Positions 51,778 to 61,443 of a stretch of 64,000 nt of DNA are shown one piece after another. The position numbers and the translations under genes were made by a program. This DNA comes from JAIQFL01 sp035295745 (lineage in GTDB: Bacteria; Acidobacteriota; Terriglobia; Bryobacterales; Bryobacteraceae), in contig DATGIL010000095.1 of assembly GCA_035295745.1 (NCBI GenBank), forward strand, positions 70,517-134,516, written 5' to 3'. Below the pieces are notes generated by a model. It was not told the origin of the DNA and did no database searches. It saw nothing but the letters and a program-made list of their open reading frames with translations. Within the stretch, counting starts at the first letter, position 1. Each line of letters opens with the position of its first letter.

Positions 51778-54429
51778 TCACGGAAGAAAGCGGCTAAAAA
51801 TACTGGAAGGCTGCCGGAAGCCCTCGAGCATCCAGATCTCCGCCTTCGCGTTCAAAACCGACGTCGCGATCGACGTTCCGTCCGGCGACAGACTCAGCGG
51901 GAACGACGGACTGTACGGAGAAGCGAATTGGTACTGCCCTCCGAAATCGGCGAGTATCTTCTCCGTCCCGCTTTTCACGTCGATCGACCCGAGTTTCCAT
52001 CGCCCATCCATCTGCCCTAGCGTGTACAACGACTTCCCGTCCTGCGACCAGGTGACATAGGCGGACCGGTTGCCGACCGTATGGAAATCCTTGCCCTCCG
52101 GTGTGAACAGATCTACTCCCTTATCCGTAGCGCAGGCGATCCACTGGTTGTCGGGAGCCCATTGCGCCGGATTCTCGCAGCCATCCGACAGCAGAGTGAC
52201 CGGCGCTTCATTAGTCCCAACCTTGACCTTCAACAGTCCGCCGTTGCCCGAGAAGAAGAGAATCCAGTTGCCGTCGGGCGACCAAACCGGACCCACTTCG
52301 AAGCCGCCCGTATTGGTCAGACGAATCGGCGAACCTCCGCCGACAGGAGAGACGTAGATGGCGCCGAATTGCTTGGTGCTCATGCGGGAGTACGCAATGC
52401 GCGAACCATCCGGCGAAAACGAGAGCGTCAGGAAGGCGCGATCCTCATCCTCGGGGAAGTCGCGTTGCGTCACCAGAGGGCGCTCCCATCCCTCTTGCAC
52501 GCTCTTGAGCCAGATCTCCTGCGGGCCATTGCGGTTGGTCACATAGGCGAACTGCTTGCCCGAGGGGGCCCAGGCGGGAAACATCTCATCGCGGTTGGTG
52601 ACGAGAAGCGGGCGAGGGCTTCCGCCGGCGCCGAGCGGGATCTCGACGAGATCGAAGTTCACCATCTCCGACGTGAAGAGCAGGCGCTTCCCGTCAGGTG
52701 AGATGGAGGGATTGGTCTTACTGCCCTCGTCGGCGGTGATGGGCTCCATGGTCTCTTTGACGATGTCCGTGAGCCACAGGCGCGAGTGCGCATCCCCGGA
52801 GAGAGCCAGAATCACATGGCGGCTGTCGCGCAGCCAACTGACCGAGGGCACCTCAGGCCCGGAGACTTTAGATTCGAGGATGCGATGCGGCTTGCCGCGC
52901 GCGGCGGCGCCATCGGGGAAAGGAAGCAGCCACATCTGTGGGCCGGTTCCGCGAAAAAGCGAGAGTAGAACCTGTCCGCCATCCGGCGCGAAGGCCAGGT
53001 AGACCGGGCTGAACGTGCCGGCCATTTTGAAAATCGCCGGCTGATATTCACGCGGAGGCGCGCCGGGGGGAGAGGAAATCCAGAGCTTCGCCCTCTCCGC
53101 ATCCGTGCCATCCGATCCCAGCCACAGGATCAGCGACTTGCCGTCGGGCGAGAGCGACGCGGCTTCGTAGGGTCCTTTCACCACTTGCTGGCGCGCACCG
53201 CCTGCGCGGCTGACGGACCAGACTCCGTCCCTCAGGACGAAGTACAACTGGCTGCTGTCGGCAGACCAGAACAGGGTTTTCATGCCGTTTACCTGGGCGA
53301 TCGCAGTGGGCACCACGGAGTCCAGGCTGCGCACCATGATGGAGTTGGGGCCGATTAAGTTGACCCTCTGGTATGCGACGTTCTTGCCGTCGGGCGACCA
53401 GACCGGCTCGTTTTGCAATTCGGTTTCGGTAGCGAAGGGAGTGAACCGGTAGGCGGCGAGATCGGCTCCGGGGGCGCGCAGCAGAAGAACTGCGACGGCA
53501 TAGAGGAGAAAGAGGGCCAGCACGCCCATTGCGATGGGGAAGAGGCGCCGACGCGGGCTGGCTGGCATCGGTCCCGGCTGGGCCACCACACTGCTATGAC
53601 CAGCGGAGAAGTTGTGAAGGCTGAAGGCCAGGTCCTTGGCGGACTGGAAGCGGCGGGCAGGCTCCTTCTCGAGGCAGTGGCGGACGATCTCCCGCAAAGG
53701 CAGCGGTACGGTCTCGGGAAGTTCCGGCGGGTCGGCGCGCAGGATCGCGCTCATCGTCTCTACGGAGGTGGCGCACGCGAATGCGGTCTTCCCAGTAAGC
53801 ATCTCGTGGATCATGATGCCCAGCGAGAAAATGTCGGAGCGAGCATCGGCCGGAACGCCGGTGACCTGCTCGGGAGACATGTAGCCAACGGTCCCCATGA
53901 TCATGCCCGCCTGCGTCATGGTGGCGGTGCCTTCGGCGCTGGGCACGGCGGGCTGGTAACGCGACAGGCCGAAATCGAGGATCTTGGCGCGTCCGTCGCG
54001 CGTAAGCATGACGTTATCGGGCTTCATGTCGCGGTGAACGACGCCCGCGGCGTGCGCAGCGGCAAGGCCATCAGCCAGTTGCGCCGCCAGTTCCAAGGCC
54101 TTGCGGACCGGCAAAGGACCGCGAGCGATCAGGGTGGCGAGCGACTCTCCGTCCACCAGCTCGGAGACGATGTACGATGTGCCTTGATCGTCTCCGGCGT
54201 CATAGACGGCGATGATATTCGGATGATTGAGGGCGCTTGCGGCACGCGATTCGGTCTCGAAGCGCCGGCGGCGATCGGGATCGGTGGCGAATTCCGGAGG
54301 AAGAATCTTTAGTGCGACGTCGCGATCGAGGCGGGTGTCGCGCGCGCGATAGACTTCGCCCATGGCGCCGCTGCCCAAATGGCCAAGGATCTCGTATACA
54401 CCCAGTCGATCACCGCGATTCAAAGGCAT
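51778..54429 (-). CDS. Ser/Thr protein kinase with C-terminal TolB-like beta-propeller
   Basis: 883 residues from the ATG at 54429, the usual PknB-like start (LGVYEILGHLGSGAMGEVY); an upstream extension of 14 residues is less likely. The kinase domain (~10-270) has the glycine loop LGSGAMGEVY, Lys in VALKILP, catalytic HRDMKPDN and DFG in ILDFGLS. One membrane helix near residue 320 (RLFPIAMGVLALFLLYAVAVLLL) separates it from an extracytoplasmic propeller of repeated PDG motifs such as WSPDGKNVAY, SFSPDGSRIAY and WSPDGNWILF. This layout is typical of Acidobacteriota receptor kinases, presumably sensing an external ligand. Substrates are unknown. Confidence 0.93.
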   Translation of the reverse strand: MPLNRGDRLGVYEILGHLGSGAMGEVYRARDTRLDRDVALKILPPEFATDPDRRRRFETESRAASALNHPNIIAVYDAGDDQGTSYIVSELVDGESLATLIARGPLPVRKALELAAQLADGLAAAHAAGVVHRDMKPDNVMLTRDGRAKILDFGLSRYQPAVPSAEGTATMTQAGMIMGTVGYMSPEQVTGVPADARSDIFSLGIMIHEMLTGKTAFACATSVETMSAILRADPPELPETVPLPLREIVRHCLEKEPARRFQSAKDLAFSLHNFSAGHSSVVAQPGPMPASPRRRLFPIAMGVLALFLLYAVAVLLLRAPGADLAAYRFTPFATETELQNEPVWSPDGKNVAYQRVNLIGPNSIMVRSLDSVVPTAIAQVNGMKTLFWSADSSQLYFVLRDGVWSVSRAGGARQQVVKGPYEAASLSPDGKSLILWLGSDGTDAERAKLWISSPPGAPPREYQPAIFKMAGTFSPVYLAFAPDGGQVLLSLFRGTGPQMWLLPFPDGAAARGKPHRILESKVSGPEVPSVSWLRDSRHVILALSGDAHSRLWLTDIVKETMEPITADEGSKTNPSISPDGKRLLFTSEMVNFDLVEIPLGAGGSPRPLLVTNRDEMFPAWAPSGKQFAYVTNRNGPQEIWLKSVQEGWERPLVTQRDFPEDEDRAFLTLSFSPDGSRIAYSRMSTKQFGAIYVSPVGGGSPIRLTNTGGFEVGPVWSPDGNWILFFSGNGGLLKVKVGTNEAPVTLLSDGCENPAQWAPDNQWIACATDKGVDLFTPEGKDFHTVGNRSAYVTWSQDGKSLYTLGQMDGRWKLGSIDVKSGTEKILADFGGQYQFASPYSPSFPLSLSPDGTSIATSVLNAKAEIWMLEGFRQPSSIFSRFLP

Positions 54430-54484
54430 GGGATTCGTGACAATTGTAGCTCTGGGAGCGTCAGGGCGCATAGCGCAGGGTCAA

Positions 54485-54547
54485 CGCTTGCTTACGCGCG
54501 CGGCTCGCGGCGTCAATGCTTGCTCGCGCGCGAATCGCATTCGAGCG
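54485..54547. repeat. Dispersed REP-like palindromic repeat, copy 3 with a diverged half copy
   Basis: The first part (54485-54512) reads CGCTTGCTTACGCGCGCGGC and matches the other copies. A second, diverged unit starting TGCTTGCTCGCGCGCG follows to 54547. It lies in the 124-bp gap between the kinase start and the end of the sensor kinase gene. Confidence 0.7.
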
Positions 54548-54553
54548 CACGGC

Positions 54554-55882
54554 TTACGTGCGGGCGACGATCTGTTCTACTGCACCCAGCGGAACCTCGA
54601 TGCACACGCGCAGGCCGGGCTGCGCATTGCGTGCCCAAACGTTGCCGTGATGCACTCCAATCGCTCGTTTGGCAATCGTCAGCCCGAGACCCATCCCCCC
54701 GGTAGCGCTATCGCGTGAGCCGTCGACACGAAAGAAAGGCTGAAAAATCTTCGGCAGCGCGTCATCAGGCACGCCCGGACCGTAATCCCGGACGGAGATC
54801 TGCACCGCATCCTTCTCCTGATCCATGGCGATGTCTACAGCCGCTCCTTGCGGCGTGTAGTGGATGGAATTGCGAACCACGTTCTCAATCGCCCGGCGCA
54901 ACAGCTCACGGTCGCCGCTCATGAGGACAGGAGGAGAAGCCTGGCAGACGATATTGCAGCCGCGGGCATGGGCTTCCATCTGGCAATCCTGCACCACCTC
55001 CTCAAGTAACTTGTCGAGGCGCAGATCTTCGCGGCCCGCCGCGGAAGGGTCGCCCTCCGCGCGTGTCACCTGCAACAACGCGCCCACCAGGTCGGTGAGG
55101 CGATGGATCTCTTTTCGGAGGCGCGCCACCGCGGCATCGCGATCGTCCGCCGTGCGCACCAGTTCTGCGGCGAAACTCAAGCGGGCCAGTGGTGAGCGCA
55201 GCTCATGCGAGATGTCTTGCAAGAGGCGCCGCTCTGCGGAAAGCAGCGTGGCGATGCGTTCGGCCATGCGGTCGAACGCGCGGCTCAACTCACCGATCTC
55301 GTCTTTACGGGTGGAGTTCACGCGCACGCCCAGATCGCCTGCGCCGAAGCGGTCGACCGTTCGTGCCAGTCCTCGCAGGGGCGTCGCGATATTGAATGCC
55401 AACAGCCAGCACACTAGCGCGACCGCACCCAGGATCAGGGCGTAATAGGGCAGGTAACTCTGCAACTCGAGCGGCGGGGCCTTCATCTCTGCGATCCACC
55501 GATAACGGTCGTCCTGCGATTTGGAAATCACCACACGGACCCCGTGCATTCTTCGCGGCTGCGTGCCTTCCGGTTCGGCCACAGCGATCAAAGCAGATCT
55601 GTCCTCACCCGTCAGCAGATCTTTCCCGGCGGCATCCGTGAGAAAATGGCGTCCCGGAATGTAGCGGTGCATCCTCTCCATGAAGACGCGCAGGCGATCG
55701 ACGCCTCCAGTCTCGTAGGCCTCCCGCGCCTGTTCGAGTTCCATGCTGTGGATCCGGCCGAACGATCCGGTGCGATGGGCGTTCTGAAAGGAGACCACTT
55801 CAGTGATCGCGAGAAACGCGATGAGCGAGATCACCAGCGTGGCGAACGAAAACAACGAGATCTTGGCGTAGACCGATTTCAC
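54554..55882 (-). CDS. CpxA-like sensor histidine kinase
   Basis: 442 residues from a GTG at 55882 that overlaps the regulator stop codon (GTGA) and has GGAG 5 nt upstream. Topology: membrane helix (~10-32), extracytoplasmic domain with ARGxxLxDxxG-like DAAGKDLLTGEDRS, second helix (~160-182) and a HAMP domain (TPLRGLARTVDRFGAGDLGVRV). The HisKA H-box is DISHELRSPLARLSF; the ATPase has the N-box VVRNSIHYTPQG, G1 DYGPGVPDD and G2 GMGLGLTIAK. All catalytic motifs are intact, so it should phosphorylate the adjacent regulator. The signal is unknown; by similarity it could be envelope stress. Confidence 0.92.
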   Translation of the reverse strand: MKSVYAKISLFSFATLVISLIAFLAITEVVSFQNAHRTGSFGRIHSMELEQAREAYETGGVDRLRVFMERMHRYIPGRHFLTDAAGKDLLTGEDRSALIAVAEPEGTQPRRMHGVRVVISKSQDDRYRWIAEMKAPPLELQSYLPYYALILGAVALVCWLLAFNIATPLRGLARTVDRFGAGDLGVRVNSTRKDEIGELSRAFDRMAERIATLLSAERRLLQDISHELRSPLARLSFAAELVRTADDRDAAVARLRKEIHRLTDLVGALLQVTRAEGDPSAAGREDLRLDKLLEEVVQDCQMEAHARGCNIVCQASPPVLMSGDRELLRRAIENVVRNSIHYTPQGAAVDIAMDQEKDAVQISVRDYGPGVPDDALPKIFQPFFRVDGSRDSATGGMGLGLTIAKRAIGVHHGNVWARNAQPGLRVCIEVPLGAVEQIVART

Positions 55883-56589
55883 TGCATCTCCAATCCGGGC
55901 ACGAATTGATATCCCACTCCCCGAATGGTGCGAATCAGCACCCGGTCTTCGCTCTCCAGTTTCTTGCGGAGGTGGCTGATGTGCACATCCAACGAGCGGT
56001 CCCACGGCGTGGATCTTCGCTGATGCAATGCCGCTGTCAACTCATCGCGCGAAACTGTCCGCCCGGCGGCACGAACCAACAGGTCGAGCAGATCGAACTC
56101 CAGCGCCGTCAGATCGAGCTGTTCCCCGCGATACCAGGCGTTTCTGGTCTGAATATTCAACTTAACCCCGCCAGCCTCGAAGGTTTGGGTAGTATCGGGC
56201 TTCGAGACGCGCCGCAAAATGGCGCGCATGCGCGCCAGCAGCTCTTCGGGGCCGAACGGCTTCGGCAAATAGTCGTCGGCGCCCGAATTCAATCCCGCCA
56301 CGCGATCGATCTGCGCCGTGCGCGCCGTGAGCATGATGATCGGCACCTCGCTCCGCTTGCGAATCTGGCGTAGCACTTCCAGGCCGTCGAGCACGGGCAG
56401 CATGACGTCCAGGATCACCAGGTCGAAGGCGCCTTCCAACGCGCGTTCCAGGCCTCTACGCCCGTCATGCACCGCTTCCACGCGGAAGCCTTGCTGCGCA
56501 AAGTAGTCCTGCATCAACTCGCATAGATCAGTGTCGTCATCGATCAAGAGCACGGGTTTGGTTGGCCGGCCCGGCTCCACTTCAGGCAT
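55879..56589 (-). CDS. OmpR/CpxR-type response regulator
   Basis: 236 residues from the ATG at 56589; upstream in-frame starts add up to 9 residues. The receiver domain has VLLIDDDTDL, the phosphoacceptor Asp in LVILDVMLP, a T/S residue in MLTAR and Lys in PKPFG. The C-terminal winged helix of the Trans_Reg_C type contains ELTAALHQRRSTPWDRSLDVHISHLRKKL and VRGVGYQF, here IRTIRGVGYQFVP. It pairs with the kinase 3' of it and lies 107 bp from the divergent TonB-dependent receptor start, so it is a good candidate to control that gene. Confidence 0.93.
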   Translation of the reverse strand: MPEVEPGRPTKPVLLIDDDTDLCELMQDYFAQQGFRVEAVHDGRRGLERALEGAFDLVILDVMLPVLDGLEVLRQIRKRSEVPIIMLTARTAQIDRVAGLNSGADDYLPKPFGPEELLARMRAILRRVSKPDTTQTFEAGGVKLNIQTRNAWYRGEQLDLTALEFDLLDLLVRAAGRTVSRDELTAALHQRRSTPWDRSLDVHISHLRKKLESEDRVLIRTIRGVGYQFVPGLEMQ

Positions 56590-56638
56590 GTACATCCAAT
56601 TACTCTTGTAGCGCAAAGTCGCCTCCAGTGGTCATGAC

Positions 56639-56654
56639 CTTTACAAAACTTAAG
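56639..56654. promoter_or_regulatory. Possible CpxR-like box in the divergent promoter region
   Basis: CTTTACAAAACTTAAG, read on the minus strand as CTTAAG TTTT GTAAAG, has two GTAAA-like half sites 10 bp apart, close to the direct-repeat boxes of CpxR-type regulators. It lies between the regulator gene and the TonB-dependent receptor, so it could serve both. Confidence 0.45.
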
Positions 56655-56696
56655 AGACGGATACCGGGCGCATGGCTTTTACTGGAATGAAGCACC

Positions 56697-59600
56697 ATGA
56701 AATCTGTCGCAATCCTGCTTTTGCTCACCACATCCTGGTTCGGAACACTCTGGGCCCAATCATCCACCGCAGCGCTGAAGGGAATACTTGCCGACGATTC
56801 CGGCGCTGTCATTCCAGCCGTTAACGTAACTGTAACCGGCAACGGCGCAACCAAAACCACGCAGACTCAAGCCGATGGCACCTACTCCTTTGCGGGACTG
56901 GCGCCGGGCCAATACACGCTCTCTGTGAATGTGGCGGGCTTCGCGCCGTTCTCGAAGGTCGTCGCTGTGAACGCCGGCAATGCCGTGCAAGTACCGATTC
57001 AACTTTCGATTCGCGCCGAGAAGCAAGAGGTAACGGTACAAGCGGAGGCGGGTCCAGCAGTTAGTGTGGAACCCGACAATAATGCCACCGCCATGGTCAT
57101 TAAGGGCGCCGATCTGGAGGCGCTTCCCGACGATCCCGACGATCTTTCCGATGCCTTGCAGGCCTTGGCCGGCGCAGGCTCAGGACCCAATGGAGGGCAG
57201 ATCTTCATCGACGGCTTCAGCGGCGGGCAACTTCCTCCGAAGGAGTCGATTCGCGAGATCCGGATCAATCAGAACCCCTTCTCCGCGGAGTACGACCGTC
57301 TGGGTTTCGGACGCATCGAAATTCTTACCAAGCCCGGGACGGACAAGCTGAGGGGCTCGGTAATGTTAATGGATAGCGACGGCATCTTCAATTCGCGCAA
57401 TCCGTTTTCGACTATCAAGCCGGACTTTTCGACGCGCATGTGGAGCGGGAATCTGGGCGGGTCGCTGAGCAAGAAGGCGTCGTTCTTCATGGATTTTAAC
57501 CGCCGCGATGTGCAGAACAACTCCATCATCGTCGCGCAGTACTTCGATCCGAATACGCTGGCCCAATCGGCTATCAACACCGCCGTGGTGACACCTTCGA
57601 CGTTCATGATCATTGCCCCGCGGCTGGATTATGCGATTACGGCCAACAACACGTTGACGGTGCGCGTGGAAGAGCGCTTGAATTCGGCACAGAATGCGGG
57701 CTTGGGCGGGACCCGGTTACCCGCTCCTTATTCCAATCTTGGGTACGACAGTTCGGGCAACGGCCAGAATGTGATGGTGACGGAGACCTCCATTCTGAAT
57801 CCGAAAGTGGTCAACGAAACGCGCTTTCAGTTCTTCCGCAACTGGAGCGCCAGCGCTGGAAACATGCTGCCGCAGATCAACGTCGCGGGCTCGTTCGTCA
57901 CCGGTGGCAATGGCCTCGGCGATACGCATGACCTCACGCGCCATCTCGAACTGCAGAACAACACTTCCGTATCGCACGGTACCCACACCCTTCGTTTTGG
58001 TTTTCGCGTGCGCCGCGATAGCGACCAGAGCAATCAGCCTGGCGGATTCAACGGCACGTATACGTTTCTTGGCGGCGTGGAGCCCTTGCTGAACTCGGCG
58101 AACCAGATCGTGCTCGATTCATCGGGCAATCCGGTTACCGAGACGCTCACCTCCCTCCAGCAGTATGAGCGCAACGTGGCGCTCACTTTGGCCGGACTGA
58201 CGCAGACCCAGATTCAGACGCTCGGTGGCGGCCCTTCCCGGTTCAATATCCAGGCCGGTCAGGCGTACATCAGCGCCGCCAGGTGGGATGCCGGTCCGTT
58301 TGTGCAGGATGACTGGCGCATGCGGCCCAACCTGACCCTCAGCTTCGGGCTGCGCTACGAAACCCAGACGCTGGTCAGCGACCACCGCGATTTTGCGCCT
58401 CGCTTCGGCTTCGCGTGGGCTCCTGGAAAGCCAGGCGTCGGCAAACAGAAGACCGTGGTTCGCGGGGGCTTCGGACTGTTCTACGATCGCATTGGGCTCG
58501 GCCTCTTTGAAACCGCCGCGTTGAACAACGGCATCAACCAACTGCAGTACACGGTTTACAATCCGACTTTCTATCCTGCGATTCCGTCGCTCAGCAGCTT
58601 GAGCGCGGGACAGAACACCATTTACAAGGTCGATCCGAACCTGCGCGCGGACTACAGCATGCAGGCAGCTCTCGGGGTGGAGCGCCAGTTGCCTCGCAAT
58701 ACGACGTTGGCCCTGACTTATTCGTTCAATCGCAGCGCGCACCTGTCGCAGATGGTGCCGATCAATACGCCGCTGCCCGGGAGCTTTAACCCGGCATTGC
58801 CGCTAAGCGCCACGAATGGCCTCTTCCCGTATGGGTATTCCGCGGGCACTATTTTCGAGAACGAGTCGGGTGGCCTGATGCGGCAGCACATGCTGATGGT
58901 GAATTTCAATACGCGCTTCAGCAGCAAGGTTTCGCTGTTCGGCAACTATTCTCTGAACTACGCAAAAGATCTGCCCTCGAGTCCCTCGGATCCTTACAAT
59001 TTCGGACTCGACTGGGGCCGTTCAACGCTCGATCGCCGGCACAACTTCATCCTGATCGGCAACATCGTGGCGCCTCTCGGCCTGCGGCTCTCGCCCTTCG
59101 TGACCCTGCGATCCGGCCAGCCCTACGATGTTTTGTCGGGTGAGGATCTTTATGGCGACACCCTGACCAACGCACGCGCGTCGTTCGTATCGAGCACGGC
59201 GTGCGGTAACGTGGTCCGGTCGGCGGATTCGGTCTGTTCGCCGTTCGGCACCTTCACCACGACCTACAACGTGGCCAACCCATCGAACCTGGTGCCGCGG
59301 AATTATCTGACGATGCCGGGCCTGGTATCGGTGAACATGCGCATCTCGCGCACCTTCGGTTTCGGCGGCGGCAAGAAGAACGCGCGTCCCGACCAGCAGG
59401 GATTCGGCATGCCGCCCGGGGGCATGATGGGAATGGGCGGCGGTGGGCGCGGACCTGGTGGACCGGGCGGCGGTGGTCCTCCGGGAGGCGGTATGGGCGG
59501 GCCCATGGGCATGATGGGCGGCGGAGGAAGTACCGAGCATCCCTACAACGTGACCCTGTCGTTGAACGTGGAGAACGTGTTCAATCACGTCAACCCCGGC

Positions 59601-59768
59601 GGGTATCAGGGCATCATCACCAGTCCGTACTTTCTGCAGGCGACGTCGGTAAATACAGGCTTCGGTGGCGGCGGTCCGGGAGGCGGCGGACCCGGCGGCC
59701 CGGGAGGTTTCGGCGGGGGTGCGGCCAATAACAGGCGCGTCCAGCTGAGCGTGCGATTCACCTTCTGA
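56697..59768 (+). CDS. Oar-like TonB-dependent receptor with carboxypeptidase-regulatory domain
   Basis: This 1,023-residue outer-membrane protein has a signal peptide (VAILLLLTTSWFGTLWAQ), then a CarboxypepD_reg-like beta domain (~22-105; GILADDSGAVIPAVNVTVTG and YSFAGLAPGQYTLSV), a plug domain (~125-220; IFIDGFSGGQLPPKESIREI) and a ~750-residue barrel. A glycine/methionine-rich segment near residues 900-945 and another G-rich loop close to the C-terminus interrupt the last strands. The end VQLSVRFTF gives the terminal aromatic residue that outer-membrane barrels need. Such receptors are numerous in Acidobacteriota and may import oligosaccharides or peptides. It is divergent from the CpxAR-like system. 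Confidence 0.92.
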   Translation: MKSVAILLLLTTSWFGTLWAQSSTAALKGILADDSGAVIPAVNVTVTGNGATKTTQTQADGTYSFAGLAPGQYTLSVNVAGFAPFSKVVAVNAGNAVQVPIQLSIRAEKQEVTVQAEAGPAVSVEPDNNATAMVIKGADLEALPDDPDDLSDALQALAGAGSGPNGGQIFIDGFSGGQLPPKESIREIRINQNPFSAEYDRLGFGRIEILTKPGTDKLRGSVMLMDSDGIFNSRNPFSTIKPDFSTRMWSGNLGGSLSKKASFFMDFNRRDVQNNSIIVAQYFDPNTLAQSAINTAVVTPSTFMIIAPRLDYAITANNTLTVRVEERLNSAQNAGLGGTRLPAPYSNLGYDSSGNGQNVMVTETSILNPKVVNETRFQFFRNWSASAGNMLPQINVAGSFVTGGNGLGDTHDLTRHLELQNNTSVSHGTHTLRFGFRVRRDSDQSNQPGGFNGTYTFLGGVEPLLNSANQIVLDSSGNPVTETLTSLQQYERNVALTLAGLTQTQIQTLGGGPSRFNIQAGQAYISAARWDAGPFVQDDWRMRPNLTLSFGLRYETQTLVSDHRDFAPRFGFAWAPGKPGVGKQKTVVRGGFGLFYDRIGLGLFETAALNNGINQLQYTVYNPTFYPAIPSLSSLSAGQNTIYKVDPNLRADYSMQAALGVERQLPRNTTLALTYSFNRSAHLSQMVPINTPLPGSFNPALPLSATNGLFPYGYSAGTIFENESGGLMRQHMLMVNFNTRFSSKVSLFGNYSLNYAKDLPSSPSDPYNFGLDWGRSTLDRRHNFILIGNIVAPLGLRLSPFVTLRSGQPYDVLSGEDLYGDTLTNARASFVSSTACGNVVRSADSVCSPFGTFTTTYNVANPSNLVPRNYLTMPGLVSVNMRISRTFGFGGGKKNARPDQQGFGMPPGGMMGMGGGGRGPGGPGGGGPPGGGMGGPMGMMGGGGSTEHPYNVTLSLNVENVFNHVNPGGYQGIITSPYFLQATSVNTGFGGGGPGGGGPGGPGGFGGGAANNRRVQLSVRFTF

Positions 59769-59853
59769 GGGCTGCGGCCAAAGCGGCCAAAGTTCCTTCT
59801 GTGGCTCGGGACACCTGAACGCAGTTATACTGAGGCTGCGCAGATTGTCCCCC

Positions 59854-60801
59854 ATGATCAATAAAGTAGCGATTTTCGGCGCGGCCGGAGCAATTGGTCC
59901 GGCCGTTGCCGCTGAGTTGCAGCGGCGTAGCGTCCCCTTCCGTGTAGTGGGCCGCACGCGCGCCAAGTTGGAGAAGGTCTTTGGCGGCTTCTCCCAGGCC
60001 GAGATCTTCGATGCTGACATTTCCGATCTCCGCTCCGCCAGTGCCGCAGCGCGCGGAGTCGACACCATCATTTACACGGTCGGCCTTCCCTACCCCTCCC
60101 ACAATCTTCATCCTGCAATGATGCGAACCACGGTGGACGCCGCTGCCGCCATGGAAGTGCGCCGCATCGTGCTGGTTTCGAGCGTCTACGCCTACGGTGT
60201 ACCGCGCACCAAACGCGTCTCTGAGACGCATCCGCGGATGCCCGGCACACGCAAGGGGCAGTATCGCAAGGAGCAGGAAGACATCGCGCTGGACGCGAAG
60301 AAAAAAGGGCTCGACAGCCTGGTGGTGCGGCTTCCCGATTTCTATGGCCCCAACGCCGATAACGGACTCGCCAATCCGATTCTGCGCGCGGCGCTTGCCG
60401 GGAAGACCGCGAATTGGATCGGACCCGTCAATACGCCTCACGAGTTTGTCTATGTGCCCGATGCCGGCCCGGTGATCATAGATCTGGCTTCATGCGCCGA
60501 GTGTTACGGGGAGGCCTGGAATTTTGCAGGCCCCGCCGAGATCAACACGCTCGACTTCATGACACGGGTTTACCGGGCGGTGGGCCGCTCTCCCAAGTAC
60601 CGCACCGTCGGCAGCGGGTTGCTGAAGGTGATGGGTTGGTTCAGTCCGCTCTACAAGGAATTGCCGGAGATGCTGTATCTCGAGGAAACCCCCGTGATTC
60701 TGGACGATTCCAAGCTGCTTGCCAAGTTCCCCAACTCTCACAAGACGCCCTACGACGAAGGAATTGCTAAGACTCTGGAATGGATGCGGACGGGCAACTA
60801 A
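59854..60801 (+). CDS. NAD(P)-dependent epimerase/dehydratase family protein
   Basis: 315 residues from the ATG at 59854. The N-terminal Rossmann motif is VAIFGAAGAIGP, giving a GxxGxxG-type nucleotide loop, followed by VVGRTRAKLEK and a VLVSSVYAYG segment with the catalytic Ser and Tyr region of extended short-chain dehydrogenases; the exact Tyr-x-x-x-Lys motif is not obvious (GQYRKEQED may supply it). The C-terminal half has RLPDFYGPNADNG and HEFVYVPDAG. Substrate unknown. It lies downstream of the receptor with an 85-bp gap. Homologues act on sugar nucleotides or related compounds. Confidence 0.86.
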   Translation: MINKVAIFGAAGAIGPAVAAELQRRSVPFRVVGRTRAKLEKVFGGFSQAEIFDADISDLRSASAAARGVDTIIYTVGLPYPSHNLHPAMMRTTVDAAAAMEVRRIVLVSSVYAYGVPRTKRVSETHPRMPGTRKGQYRKEQEDIALDAKKKGLDSLVVRLPDFYGPNADNGLANPILRAALAGKTANWIGPVNTPHEFVYVPDAGPVIIDLASCAECYGEAWNFAGPAEINTLDFMTRVYRAVGRSPKYRTVGSGLLKVMGWFSPLYKELPEMLYLEETPVILDDSKLLAKFPNSHKTPYDEGIAKTLEWMRTGN

Positions 60802-60908
60802 ATACATTTCCCTGACGAATCCTGGCTCGGACGCGGGCCGCCCCCGTCATGCAGGCGAGCCCGCATCGCTCATTCGCTATTCGCGAATCGCGAATGCAGA
60901 ATGGGATC

Positions 60909-61443
60909 ATGGCACTGAAGCCGCAGGATGTTTACGTGGTGCTCAAACTCGTCTCTGCCGGGCAGGGCCGTCTTCCATACTCCCAACTCGCCAATGAGCT
61001 GGTCATGAGCGCTTCCGAGGTGACGCCAGCGTAAAGCGAGCTCAGGCGAGTGGCTTGCTGCACGGGCCCGGTTTGGAGAATCGTCCAAACATTGTGGCCA
61101 TCGAGGAGTTTCTCACTCACGGATTGAAGTACGTGTTTCCGGCTGAACGTGGCGAACTTACTCGTGGAGTAGCGACCTCGTACGGAGCGGCACCCTTACG
61201 CGCCTTGATCGCTGCGACGGACGACCCAATTCCCGTCTGGCCCTCCGCGGAAGGCAAGCAACGCGGCGTCTCGCTGGCACCGTTGTACAAGACCGCCTAT
61301 AGCCGCTCTGCATAATCAGTCCTTCTTACGAGCTCTTGGTACGTGCCGACGCACTGCGTGAGGGACGGGCTCGAGAGCGGAAGATTGCCGAGAGTGCGCT
61401 GCACCAGCGGCTGCGAGAGGCCAATGCTGAACTCAAGCCTTGA
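60909..61443 (+). pseudogene. Decayed winged-helix regulator, partner of an AbiEii-like gene
   Basis: The intact protein would be ~178 residues. It begins ALKPQDVYVVLKLVSAG and continues LPYSQLANELVMSASEV, a MarR-like winged helix. At ~61022 one base is missing (GTG then AC instead of CAC), which moves the frame; the next frame gives LTRGVATSYGAAPLRALI and PLYKTA. Near 61313 a further shift is needed to reach SPSYELLVRADALREGRARE and the C-terminal helix. The three parts together match a known wHTH protein that precedes AbiEii-like nucleotidyltransferases. It overlaps the next gene by 20 nt, as in intact copies. Confidence 0.75.
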
